This document shows, one piece after another, positions 9,650 to 22,270 of a DNA stretch of 64,000 bases. This DNA comes from Heterostelium album PN500 (Eukaryota; Evosea; Eumycetozoa; Acytosteliales; Acytosteliaceae). The DNA lies in contig NW_008805068.1 of the NCBI RefSeq assembly GCF_000004825.1, forward strand, positions 372,001 to 436,000. The letters run 5' to 3'. Made by a program: the position numbers and the translations under genes. How positions within the stretch are numbered: position 1 is the first letter of the stretch; the number at the start of each line of letters is the position of its first letter. The notes under the pieces were generated by a model that was given only the letters and a program-made list of their open reading frames with translations, made no database searches and was not told the origin of the DNA.

Positions 9650-10290
9650 TTAAAATTATTGATAATATTTTAAAGGTAAGATATTGAAATACTTGAAGAT
9701 CTTTTTAATTCCAAGAAGAAATTAAAAATAAATATCTTTATTTATTTTTAGAACTATTTTCTTTCAAAGGAGAGTCTCATTTTTGGAAAGAATAATAATA
9801 CATATCATAAAAGATAAAATTAATTTTGAAGTAAATACTTCTACATTATGAAAATTGGAAAATATAAAACTTCATCTTTATTTTATTTAGAAATGATAAT
9901 AAAAATTTTTCTGATAGATAAGATATTGTAATACTTGAATATCATCTTCATCTACACACAACTTTTCAATTGAATCTAGTAAAATAAGAAAATGATAGTA
10001 TTGACAAATTTGGAATAGAAATTGATTCCTATATTGTTGAATAAAGATAAAAATTAAAAATCAATAGAAATTACATTTCTCTACCCGATTACTGAAAGAC
10101 AAGACAGACATATTACATCTCTAACATTATATTCTCCAGAAATAAAAATTCTATATATCGTCACCTTTCATGAAACAATTCTACTTTAGTTCGATTGATT
10201 TCAATTTTTTAGAATGAAAATTAACCAGTGGTTTCAAGAAGTCAATATTATTGTACATCAACTGTCACCATTCCGTACTAAATAATTGTC
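9650..10290 (-). pseudogene. Decayed relatives of the LRR-like fragment at 3.3-4.0 kb
   Basis: The reverse complement of 10200-10260 carries TATTGACTTCTTGAAACC and continues with AAATTGAAATCAATCGAACT, matching the pseudogene at 3.7 kb. The reverse complement of 9895-9975 matches 3890-3960 (CAATATCTTA followed by CAGAAAAAT). A further partial copy of the same piece lies at 9655-9700. No open frame of useful length survives. This is a degraded cluster of the same family, lying just outside the right inverted-duplication arm. Confidence 0.5.
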
Positions 10291-10338
10291 ATGTTTGAAT
10301 TTATAACTTTTTTTCTTTTTTATTTTTTTTTATTTTTT

Positions 10339-10415
10339 ATTTTTATTTTTTTAAATTAAGACTTATATATTTGAATACATCTTAATTTGTACTTATTGTT
10401 AATATATTGTTTAAC
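10339..10415. repeat. Dispersed ~80-bp repeat, copy 1
   Basis: AAATTAAGACTTATATATTT and its flanks recur at about 53152-53232 with only about three mismatches over roughly 80 bp. Read on the minus strand the unit ends in an A-rich tail (AAAAATAAAAATAAAAAATA), like the 3' end of a retroposed transcript. No gene overlaps it. Confidence 0.6.
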
Positions 10416-10978
10416 TTTAATAAATTAAAAGAATAAAAGATATAAACTAATCTTTAAGTTTGGTACTAGATGGTAAAAAAATAGTAATTTTACTGTATTA
10501 CTATCTTGATTATTATTATTTTTGTTGTTGTTGTTGTAATTTTCTTGTGCTAATATCATTATATATAAATCGTCAGTGGCTATCAGTACCTAATACGAAA
10601 CAAAATTCGTAATAGCGGTTTATTCTTTCATAAATATGATCTTCATAAACTCTTCATTATTAATAGATGAAATGTTATTTATTATTTCTTCTTTTTCTTT
10701 CTTTTTATAAAATCGATTTATCATTTTAAAAATAAAATTGACAAGCAAATAAATTAACATAAATTAAACACGAATGTGTTTTTATTGATATTTTTTCACC
10801 CTTTTTATTTCTTGGTTTCAACTTGAACCACAAGTGTGGATTAAGAAAATTATTGTTCATTTTAATTAAAGAGATTTGAGGATAATATAAAAAATTAAAA
10901 ATAAATCAAAAAAGAAATAAAAAATAAAATAAAATATATTTTGAATTTAAACTAATTTTATAATCATATCTTGATTTT
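10416..10978. other. Intergenic, no gene seen
   Basis: AT-rich spacer downstream of the minus-strand ADP-ribosylglycohydrolase gene. It contains a short GTTGTTGTTGTT run. I see no RNA gene or ORF. Confidence 0.5.
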
Positions 10979-12294
10979 CTATAATTTTTTGGATTTTTTA
11001 ATTTGGTCAATCAGTTTACACACTTTGATATCTAACCATTCTTTGTTTGGCAATTGTTGAATCCAATCTTTTGGTAGATGTGAATAACCAATCTTGCATC
11101 CCAAAAGACCACCAGCTATAGATCCATTTGAATCAGAGTCTCCACCTTCTTTTACTATCATATTTAATGTATCTTTAAAGGAGTAGTTTGATCTAAGACC
11201 CCAGAATCCAGCTCCCAAAGATTTAAATACATAACTATTAAAAAAATTAAAATTAATTTTAATAAAATATGTTTTAAAATAAAACAATTTATATTTAATT
11301 ATTAAAAAATACCTTATTGAATCAGGAGCAGATAAATTTAAAGATTCTAACGATGTATTATACATAATCTCTTCAAATTCAACTCTTTCTTGGAGAGTCA
11401 TAGAGTTTGCACACTTGGCAACTATTTCTTCAATGAGGTGATCAACTTCTTCATTTCTATTCAAGCTAGATCGTTTTGATTCTATATTATTGAGTAGTAT
11501 GGCAATTGCATAACTGATTGCATTGTTTGAGGTGATACATCTTTGATCAAAGTGTGTGGTTTTACAGAATGAAGTTGAATTGGTAGTAATGATATCCATT
11601 TTATCGTATTGGAATAATCCAGTAGCAATTGCTCTTGAAATAGCTCCATTATTTGAATTTCTTCTTCCTGAGGTCACCCAAGTTTTTTCACTTATATAAA
11701 ATGGATTGGTAACAAACTGTGATTGTAAAATAATTGAACTACTTGTAGATCCCAAACCTAAAAGTAAAATATTTTATATAAATATTATTAATTTTAAAAA
11801 ATATTAAAATTTAAAAATATTTACCACAAGTATCTCCAAGATCAGAAAATCCAGAGACAACCCATTTTTGTAATTTTTTGGCGAAATTAAGTTCACAGGC
11901 TTTTCCATTGGTTTCCAGCAGTGATTCTAAAGCAATTATCATTTGATCGGATTCATCTGTCCAATCACCTTTTGGCCATCTTGAATTATGTGAAGTTTTC
12001 AAAAATCCTGGAAAAGGAATTGGATTGGTACCGTAGGCCTTTAATATTTGTTCTTTATTTAAAAATTCAGTTGCTAAAAAATTAATGGTAAAACAAAAAA
12101 AAAAAAAAGTTAAATTTTTTTTTAAATTCAATAGAACAAGGTATATCACAAAATAAAATAAAAAAAGAATTCATACATAAACCAAAAGCATCACCCAATA
12201 CAGATCCGTAGATAGTACCCAGAATTCTATCGAATAGAGGGTCTTCCATTGTGGACTTATCTAGGCCTACAACTTGATATTTATCTCTGTCCAT
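10979..12294 (-). CDS. ADP-ribosylglycohydrolase (ARH/DraG) family protein
   Basis: Exons (minus strand) 12294-12177, 12073-11825, 11757-11313 and 11234-10979 give 355 residues. Members remove ADP-ribose from proteins or hydrolyse related ADP-ribose compounds using a two-Mg centre. The fold's first helix reads FDRILGTIYGSVLGDAFGL (residues about 21-39). The first metal motif is GDWTDESDQ (residues 75-83). The second is GGDSDSNGSIAGGLLG (from about residue 301), with the Asp residues kept at both sites. So the protein looks catalytically complete. Which ARH subclass and substrate is not evident. It follows a 2.6 kb gene-free stretch upstream. Confidence 0.88.
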
Positions 12295-14872
12295 GGTTGT
12301 TGATTTTGATTTTATTTTTTCTTAGTAGTAGTAGTAGTACTTGAATTACTATTGGTAACTTATACTATTTTTAATTTATTTCTAATATTACTTTATTTTT
12401 GTATATATAAATCTCTATGATATATAATCAAATAGGAGAATTGGTGTTTGGTTGTGATAAATGATTTTTTTTGTGATTAATAACACAAACTTGAGTAAGA
12501 CTAAATATGTATTTAATTTTAATTAATTTAAATTCTTTATTTTAATACATCCAAAAAAACAAAATATATTTTTTTTTATTGTATTGAGATGTTTGTCAAT
12601 CCAGAAAACACAATATAAAAATAACAAATGATAATACTAAAACAAAATTTGTCTGTTGAAATGAGTAACGCTAATTACTGATTAGTTTTTATTGTTGTTG
12701 TTGTTGTGTTTGTCAAAAACTACAATTATCCAAAACAATGTGAAAGGACATTAATTAAAAACAACAATACTATCTTCACTGATAGAAAAAAAAAACAAAA
12801 AAGTAAAACTTCGCTTTTTAAATAATTCAGTATTAGGAAAACAATTTGATCAGATAAAACAAAGGGGGTGATTTGATTTAAAACAATATCAAAATTCTAT
12901 TCGATTCCAATATGATATTGGATGAAAAGTAAAAAAAAAAAAAAAAAAACAAACTAACAAACTGCAGTAATTAATAAATCAATCAAATAATTAATATAAA
13001 AAATAAATTATGGACTGGTCATCCATTCAATCATCCATTAATTATTATGGATAGATATACGGTATATGAGTATCTATCCATCAAAACCCTACTATTTTCT
13101 ATTTTGTTTTTGATGATGTGTTTATTGTTTTATTGTTATTGTTGATGTTAATAATTTTTAATAGTAATAAAATGATTGAATGATCTGATAATAATTTTTC
13201 TCTATGTTAATTGACTCTTTAGGGATATATCACAGATTTAAATATTTTAATAATTAAAACTATAATTAATTGTTTGATTGGATGGAAAGTTTGAATAGTG
13301 AATGGGTGTTAGTTTTTGTTAATAAACTCGATTGATTAGAAAGAAAAGACAAGTGTGAGGATGTATTTGTTGCTGTTGTTTGATTAGTGTGATTTAAATC
13401 AATCACACTTGGGTTTTGGTATATTATTGATGAATACATCAAAGAGTTAATTAATTATATTGTGTAAATCAATTATTGATTAAGTGGTGTGTTGAGTATT
13501 TTAGAGATTAATTTTTAACTAACTAGGATAGGTAGCTAGTAATTAGGAATCAGTGATAGAGATAACTACTAAATATCAGTGGTGGTGGTGGTGGTTTTAG
13601 GTCAGTCTGACTATACTAACACCACTCGCTAAATGTATAGGAACCACAACAAACTAGTTGTTGTTTTTGTCAGTCAGCCATCTATCTATCAGAACATACA
13701 AACAAAAAACAACAACTGATATTTAAAGAATGATCTATAATACTATTCAATGGGATACAATTGGTAATGGAGTAAGGGGATGGGAGTGAGAGTGACTAAT
13801 GGATGGTTTAAGTTGTAATTATCAAGAAAAACAAAAACAATATTAAGATAACTGTCTTTTTCAATCTTCATATCTCTCACTCTATCACTTACTCTCACCT
13901 ATATTTCTTACTATTCTTTTTTTTTGTTTTGTCAATATTATTATACTAAAATATATAAATTAGAAAAAATCATAAAATAATTGGAATTGAATTAAAGGAT
14001 AAGGGAGATTTGCAAATAATATTTTTTTTCACCAGTGAGCAGTACTAATTTGATTGTGTGTTTATTGTTTTTTATGATGAGTGTGTGGATAAATGTGTTT
14101 AATTAATCTATGTTAATTTCCTTTTTAGAATTTTCAAGTGAGTGTGGTATTCATGAACTGGTAGTTTCATGAAAAAAAAAAAAAAACTCATGATCTACCA
14201 CCACACGTTCATTCATTTATAGATAATTATTTATAGATTTAACACTCGAAAATATTTTGTATTTTAAAAGATAAAATAAAAGAATCAATTGATATACAAT
14301 ATGTATAGTTCCCTTACTTTTGTTAACTTTTAAGAATTGAAATCAAACTGATTCAAAATGATTAAAATTTTATTTTATTTTATTTGATTAATTAGAAAAT
14401 TTTTTATTACTTTACAAATTTTAAATTAAATTAATTTCAACTTTCTTTTTATGTTTAAAAATTAAAATTAAAATTAAAATGATTGGTTGTAGTTTATATT
14501 ATTTAAAAAAATACCAATCGTAATAATTAATTTTTAAATCTCATAGATGAATACCCATTGAAAAAAAAAAGTATTATCTTTAAATTCCCAGTTTTACTGT
14601 TTCACTGCTGGGAATTGATATCTCATAGAAATACAAATAATTAACTATTTACTATTTATTATTTTTACTGATTCTACAAATAATATCCTATTATTTTTAA
14701 TATCCCATTAATTTATCAATAGATCAATCAACGACTGTTGGGTAAATAAATAATTGTAGTTTAAAAAGAATATAGTAAAATTAAAATTTAATAATAATAA
14801 TAATAATTGAATACAATACAATTATTATTTGTATGAATGAATCAAAGATTACTTTATTAAATATATGTTTAT
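12295..14872. other. 2.6 kb intergenic region with several hairpins
   Basis: Gene-free stretch upstream of the ADP-ribosylglycohydrolase gene and downstream of the CLU/TPR gene. It is very AT-rich with no coding signal. It holds perfect short palindromic hairpins: 13047-13057 with 13071-13081 (ATGGATAGATA), 13386-13394 with 13401-13409 (AGTGTGATT), and 14583-14591 with 14608-14616 (AATTCCCAG). It also has A runs at 12929-12948 and 14172-14185. It may contain regulatory elements or a small RNA, but nothing I can assign. Confidence 0.5.
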
Positions 14873-17800
14873 TTAAAGTGCTTGTTTTCTTTCTTGAAGC
14901 TTCTCCTTCAATAGACCAATAATACGATCTTTGTCAGATGTACGTAGTTGTTGAATACTTGGCCAGCTAACTTTGGAGTTGACATCTTTGTCGGTTGGTG
15001 AGTAAACTCCAGTCTGTTGTTGTGGGGAATTGCTCTGAGTTGGGCTGAATTCATCTTCAGCGTCATCGTCATCATCAGCATCATCACAGATATCAAACAT
15101 ATCGAATTCTCTTGATGGTTTGGTTTCTTGAAGTGGTGCTTGGTAGGCAGACGATAGATTTGATTGTGAGAGATGTGGATAGAGTTGAGACATTGTGAAT
15201 GGTGCTGGTGGTGGTGTGTACTGTTGACTTGGATACAATTGATAGCTTGGGAACTGTGTTTGCAATGGTAGATTGGTTTGGTATTGAGGTTGCAAAGGTT
15301 GGTTGATTGCTGGCAGTGGGTATTGTTGTGGTGGTAATTGTACTGGTATTGGTTGTTGTTGTTGTTGTACTGACTTTGATGGTTGGACGATTGCTGGTAA
15401 TGGTTTTTGTTGTGGTGGTAATTGTACTGGTTGTTGTTGTTGTTGTTGTTGTGGTTGTTGAGGTAATGGTGATGTTGGTGTTTGATAACGCACTGGTTGA
15501 TATTGATATTGAGGATTGTGAGGTTGAACTGGTTGATAGTGGTAGTTGGTTGGATATTGTTGATTGTATTGTTGTGGTGGTTGGTAGAGATAAGATGGTT
15601 GTGTTGGCATTTGGTAGTTTGGTCTTGGAACATTGGTGCCTGCTCCGAATGCATAGGATGGTGCGGGATAAGCACTGGTATGATAAGCTGCCGATCCAAC
15701 TCTTTGTGGAGTGGTTGGTTGAAGTTGATAGGAAGGAATGGGTTGTTGTTGTTGTTGAGGTTGTTGTGATTGTTGAGGTTGGACTCTTGGTGCGCTGTAT
15801 CCTTGTACTTGATAGGTCGTTGGATAAAGTTGAGAAGTCGAGGGATACAACGGTGCAATTGGACGTGGTGGAGCTTGTGGTAATGGTGTTGTTGTTGAAG
15901 CGTTGCTCGATGTGGTCGAGGGATAGTAACCACCGAATACACTTGGTTTCTGCAGTCCAGTTGGATATTGCTGTGGATAGGCTTGGTGAGTTGGGTAGTA
16001 TTGTTGTTGATTTGGGGTGGGAATGGTTGGAAGTGGTTTTGGAAGGAGGTACGACTGTTGTGGCTGTGTTATTGGGATGGTAACTGGTGCAGGTGGAGGA
16101 ATGATGGCTGGGGGTGGAGGTGGTGGACTTGGAAGTGAAGTGGCAAGAGGAGCGGGTGGTGACTTTGGAGTTGGCGATAGACTGGCGGATACAGTTAGAC
16201 GTGGTGGAGGTGTTGGTGGCAAATCCATTTCTGCCGACTCCAATGAATCCAATGAATTCGAGGCAAATCTCATCATTTCCATGTCGGGTGGTGGAGCGTG
16301 TGTCGATCTGCTCGCTGACTCTGACATACTCATGGAGTTCAATGAATCTGAGAGATTCGAAGCGTTTGACGATGACGAAGAACTGAGTGACGACGATAAC
16401 TTGGTGATCGATGATCGCTTCGATTGCATGAGTGGCGATGGAATTGGTGAGATATCGGATGGTGATTTCTGAGGGAAGAGCTGTGGAATAACAGAATCCG
16501 GTAGAGGAGGTGGTGCTGCACTTCCTCCGGGTGGCTCTTTACGCGAAAGCGTTGGTGACGACGATGGTGACGACGACGATTTCTTCTTTTCTTTCTTGGT
16601 GCTGATGCCAACGGCACGCTTGACATCGCTGGTGGACTTTTTGATATCCTTGTTGACATTCTGCAAGAGTCCAGCGATCTGGTGGGAAACACCGACACCT
16701 TTAACTGTGGAGTTCTTCTCAATGTTGAGAGTCGGTGCCGATGTATTCTTCTCGGTTTCTTTTTCTTTGGCGAATGCATTGGCATATTGCGATGATGACC
16801 ACGATCCACTCTTACAAGCGTCTTGTGTTTGTCTGGATCGTATCGAATTGAATTGGGTGATTGGATCACCCAACATCTTGAGTGCATCATTGAATATCTT
16901 TTGTTTGCCATCTTCATTCTTGTTCTTCATTTCCTCGACAATCAAAGCTTGCACTGTCAGCGCAAATGTTGGATCGTTGCTAATATCCTCAGTGATACCG
17001 GCTTCTTGGAGAATGGCTTGCCACTCGTCGGGAATGCTGGCATTAGTAGAATTGTTGTTGGTACGAGATGACATTTCCATGTGACCGGAGATGTGTTGCG
17101 AGATTTGAATGTGGTCGTTGTTGGCTCGCTTCACAGGTATGGACGGTGCGACGAACCACTCCTTGAACTTGGTGAAACCAGTCTTTTTGAGTTGTTCGAG
17201 ACGCGATCTGATCTTTGGTGTCAAATCAGTATTGATATTGTTGATCTCAAAGATCTGCAACGCCATATTCAAATATTCCGATTCCTTAGCCTTGTCTTTC
17301 TTTTTCTTAAAGAGTTTCGAGTAGTTGTATCTCAAGAAACCCTTGAGATACTGATCAGGGAATTTCTCACTGACACGAATACACTCTTGGAACAATCGAT
17401 CTGCCTCTGCATACTTGGACTTTGTTCCCCAGGAAACATACAGCTGTGCCAAATGATCTTTTGTCAACGCGACATATCTACTGTCCTCTCCAAACTGTTT
17501 AATTCTAATTGTAATTGTATCACTAAATAATAATAATTTGTTTTTAAATTAATAAGTTGTCAATCTTTTTTTTTTTTTTTTTGTTTTGATTTATAAACAC
17601 AACTTACTTGAAATATTTCTCAGCCATTGGATAGTTCTTCTTTTTGGCATAGACCAATGCAATGTTGTCAAGGGCAATGGCAACATCGGAATGGTCGGTA
17701 CCATATTGCTTAACAAAGATATCTTGTACATTCTTGAAAATCTCTAAACTCTTATCGAGTTCATTGTTTGACAATAGCAAATGTCCAAGATTATTAAGTG

Positions 17801-20800
17801 TTTTAGCAACACTCATTGAATTTCCACCTTTTTCCAACTATTGTTTGTTTTCAAAAAAATAAATTAGAATGAGCACAAATTAACTTTTTTCTTCTTTCTT
17901 TCTTTCTTATTACTAACCTTAATCTTTAACGCTTGATTATAATATGATAATGATTTTTCATATTCACCTTGTGATTGTAATGACCAAGCCAAATTATCAT
18001 AGGTATCAGCAACCTCTATACTCTCGTTTTGGAAAATCTTCTTTTTAATTGCCAAAACACTAGGAATTATTAATGTTCATTTTGTTAGTTTATAAACTTG
18101 ATTCACATTGATTCTACAATAAAATTAAAGTAGCTACTTACATTTCCAAATTTTCTGATGCTTCTTTATATTTCTTTTGTTTGATATTACACATTGCCAG
18201 TTTCTCTTTGAAGTTGGCAGTTCCAATATCGTCGTTTCCGAATCTCTGAATGTATACTACGATCGCTTCGTTGTAGTGATGTTCTGCGCTCGTCAGTACA
18301 GAGTAGGTTTCGTAGAGCTCTGCAAGATGAACGTGTGTGATTGCCACTTGACAATGGTCCTTGCCGAGCTGCTTCGACTTGAACTCCAACTCCTTGAGAT
18401 AATACATCTCGGCGTCGGTAAAGTTCTCAAAGGTTTTGAACGACGACGACACATCCATGTGCTTGACAGTGACTGCAATCTCACTGATGTCACTCATAAA
18501 CAGAGTGGTAACCTTCTTGTTCTTAAAGTTCTTCAGTGTCTTCTCGCTGAATACGAAACCGGTCAGTTGAATGATCTTCTTCAACAGCCGGTACTTGAAA
18601 TTCATCTCTCGCTTCACACCGTAGTAGGTATCGGGGAACGGTGAATTGTTGGCCTGTGGGGGTGGTGCTGCCGTCAAGAAACTCAACAGCCCATTGGACT
18701 TGCGAATCATTGTGTCGACCTGCTTCTCGACTTCGGGCAGCGTCGAGAGGGTGTAAGCGTACTTGGCAACCAGTGAATTGGCGATGTAGTACGACCAGTA
18801 CTGATCGTCCTCTGTCAACAGCATATTGAGATGATTGATTACGATCTCGAGATGTGGTCTGTCGTCCGGTGAATTGATAGATCTCATCTCTGAGAACAGA
18901 ATGAATCGCATCAGACGTGCCAACATCTCAACGGTGATCAAACCCTGCAGTCTGTAGCGATTGAGATCGTCGATATCAGCAAACTGTGTCAACTGCTGCA
19001 GTATCAGTCCTAAATATCGCAAATTCACACCCTTTTTGTGTAGCAACGCTTTTATATCCAACTTTTTCAACTCGCTATGTACGAAATTCTTTAAAAACAT
19101 TGGAATATATTCTTGTATCAAATAGTTATTCGCTTTCATTGCTTCATCATTTAATGGTTCCTAAGGTAAAATAGTTTGATTAGTTAATATATATATTATT
19201 ATTATTACTATATTCTCTTTTCCTTTCTTCAACTACTTACTTGATCTACAACATTGAACGCAGCGAAAGCATCTGCACACAACTGTGTTTCATATCTCTT
19301 TACAAACTCTGGTCTAAACAATCTATACAAATGACCACCTGTTATACCCAGGATTGGTGTTTCTGGAGGGAATAATCTTGCAGTATCTAAGTAGGTGAGA
19401 AGTGAATAACAATAACATGATGTTAGTTTGCGATCTTTTGATCAACTTTGATGATGATGAAGAAGAAAGTGCTACTTACCAACAACATAATATCTACCAT
19501 CATGACCAAAATGACCTTCAATATCGATTGCCAGTGGAATTGTAAACTTTGCGCTGTTGATTTTACCACGTTCCTCTACGAGATGTGTCTTGAGGTTGAG
19601 AATCTCACCGATCTTCACCATCATCTTAAAGACGGTGTCGTTCTCCTTGATGGTTTCACCGGCGTTCGAGCTACCAAAGACCAGTGTGTTGGAGTTGATC
19701 GGCAGCTCCGAGATTACAATGAGACGGAATCCACGATAGTTGAGCAGACACATCAGTGGGAAGTGCAGGTTGGGCACACCGCACGACACCAATGCGTTGA
19801 TGCTCTTCAACTCGTGGCCAGCTGCCTTATTGGCAAAGTAACTGACCGGGTTGTTTCGCTCGTAGATCTGATGCGGATTCAACGCGAACTTGATAAACAT
19901 ATTGTCGATACGAAACTTCTCGCCACCGGCAAATCCACCGGCTTCAAACGGCTTGATCGACTTTAACTCGGGCGCGATATGCACCTCCTGCACCAACGCC
20001 TTGACATACTTCTTGGCGGTGTTTGCCAAGATCTGAGAGAAGTGAGAGATGTTTAGATTTCTCACTCGTTCCTCTTCGTGCGAGTTGACAGGCCGGTCCA
20101 GCAACTCTTGGAAACTCTCGTTCCACGGCAGCGTTGATTTAGTGGTGATTCCCTGATCGTGTATTTGACTTGTAAGTTTCTGTAGCTCAGGATTATTCTG
20201 AAGATTGTTCTGTTGTTGCTGTGCTGTTGCTGATGGAGTGGTCGCCAGATAAGACTGAACGGCAGCAGCCTGATCTGCACCACTCTGATTCTTCCTGCTG
20301 TCTCTAAACGTCAGATCATAAGGTGATCCACCATACACCGACGAACCATTCGTATTCGACCCACTACTCGTCGATAGACCGCTAGTCAGATTACTACCGC
20401 TACTCGTCATACCGCTACTCGTCATACCGCTACTCGTCATACCGCCACTGCCATTCTGTTGCGGTGGAGTAGGAACATCACTAAATGTATCTATATATCC
20501 ACTTACAGATGTAGTATTATTACTATTATTATTATTATTATTATTATTACTAACAAATTGACTACTAGAGAGTGCAGCTGCACTACTTGGTATAGAATAT
20601 ATTGATGCTATAATAGTGATAATGAACAACAAGTTAGAATTGTTAATCATTACTAATTTTTCAGTGATATATATATATACTATACTTACCAGTGTTTGTA
20701 CTACCTCCATCTCGCCAGAATGAATCTTTTACGTAGGAATCGGCTGTTAGTGTGTTGGATGTGTAGAGTGATGAGATTTTGGTGTTGGAAGATGCACCGT

Positions 20801-21086
20801 ATACGCTGCTGTAGATGGATCCATTGGTGTTGGTGTTTTCCTGTACGCTTCCACCGTAGACAGAGACATAGCTGCCAGGCACCTCAGAGGTGGATGTCGC
20901 TGTCATGTCGACACTGGTTGCCAAGTACGAACCGGTGTTGGTATTATCGCCATCGAATGTACTGACTCCCGAGAAGATAGAGAATGAAGAGGTCAGCGAA
21001 TCTCTAATCGATTTCGATGAACTTGAATCTACACATTGTCTTTTAAGGTAATACCAAATATTCTCTTGTGGTTTATCTTGAAACAT
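14873..21086 (-). CDS. Large CLU-domain / TPR protein with Pro/Gln-rich tail
   Basis: Exons (minus strand) 21086-20690, 20607-19480, 19386-19241, 19160-18142, 18059-17918, 17837-17608 and 17522-14873 give 1903 residues. The N-terminal ~270 residues are Ser/Thr/Asn/Gly-rich, including a three-fold GMTSS repeat. A CLU-like domain follows: VPNLHFPLMCLLNYRGFRL, LVFGSSNAGETI, LKTHLVEE, then HFGHDGRYYVVDTARLFPPE and LYRLFRPEFVKRY (about residues 440-550). TPR helices span about residues 790-1130, for example VAKTLNNLGHLLLSNNELDK. The last ~700 residues are low complexity: polyproline, then Pro/Gln/Tyr-rich, an acidic patch, and a short charged end. CLU proteins bind mRNAs and affect mitochondrial distribution. 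This one lacks an obvious CLU_N start, so it is an atypical relative rather than plain CluA. Confidence 0.82.
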
Positions 21087-22270
21087 TTACTACTACTACC
21101 CAACTTATACTTTATTATTACTATACTATTATAAATATTTATTATTTTTACAAAAAAATTAATCTCAAAAAAACAAAAAAAAACAAAAAACAAAAACAAA
21201 ACAAAACTTTATATGTACTATGTATGTATTATGTATATATATGATTATTGATATTGATATTAAAACTAAATAAAACAAAAACAAAACAAAACAAAACAAA
21301 AAAGTACAAATTTAATATTACAAAATATATATATACTTTGAATTTACAAGTCAAACACAATAATAATCTATCTATATAAAGGTTGATATTATATTTTATT
21401 ATTATATTATAATTATTATTTTTATTGTATGATTTTTTTTTAATTCATTGACAATTCATGAAGATGATTAGGATGTTATATAGGATGTTAGATTGTTTTT
21501 ATTTATATTTATAATATTGATATTTATATTATTGAGATGAAAAAAGAGAAAGAAAAAACACAATAATGGTCAATAGTGTTGGTGTGTTTTGTGTGTTGTT
21601 ATCAAAGCTTAAGGTTAAAATTTGAGTTCTATGGTTTGTTGTTGTTATTTTGACTCTCTGGATGATGCTTTTTTAAAAAAAATAAAATAAAATAATAATT
21701 AAAATAAGATATTGTATTTATATGATATAAAAAAATACTATTAACTCTATTAAAAATACTCATTTACTTGTCAACAACATGAAAAAATGGTTTGGCAGTT
21801 CAAAAAAATAAAGAAAAACAAAAAAAAAAACCTATCATGCAATCATAGTGCTACAATCATTTTTGATGAGAAAAAAACTACCCTACCTATTTTAAAAGTG
21901 GTTTGTTTTTCACATAATTTTTTTTTATGAAAAACTTGAGATCGCAAGGAAGGGTTGTGTTTTTTTTTTTTGATTAAATAGTTATACAAGTGTTTTATTC
22001 ACTACTGACATTTTTTGGACCTCCAAAAAAAACAAAAAAAACTAATCTGAAAAAAAAAAAAAAAACAAAAAAAATGTTACAAATTTAGAAAAAAAAAAAA
22101 GATATTTAGACTTTTTGGTTGGTTGCTTGCTTTTAAAAAAAATTGCACAAATAATATTATCAAATAATATTACTGTTGTTTTTTTGTGACGATTTTATTA
22201 TATTATATTACTATGCTTATATCAACATCACGTTTGGTATTATATTATGATTATGATTATGATTGATTAA
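21087..22270. other. 1.2 kb intergenic spacer
   Basis: AT-rich sequence between the start of the CLU/TPR gene and the end of the inositol hexakisphosphate kinase gene, both on the minus strand. It contains AAAAC-type tandem units (21180-21300) and several A or T homopolymers. It presumably includes the promoter of the CLU/TPR gene. No gene is seen. Confidence 0.5.

Noticed and set aside
14908-15942. 344-codon His/Asn/Gln frame on the minus strand
   Set aside because: Alternate frame of the low-complexity tail of the CLU/TPR gene.
15307-16083. Long Val/Leu-rich plus-strand frames opposite the CLU/TPR gene
   Set aside because: They are the antisense reading of Pro/Gln/Tyr-rich codons; composition-driven.
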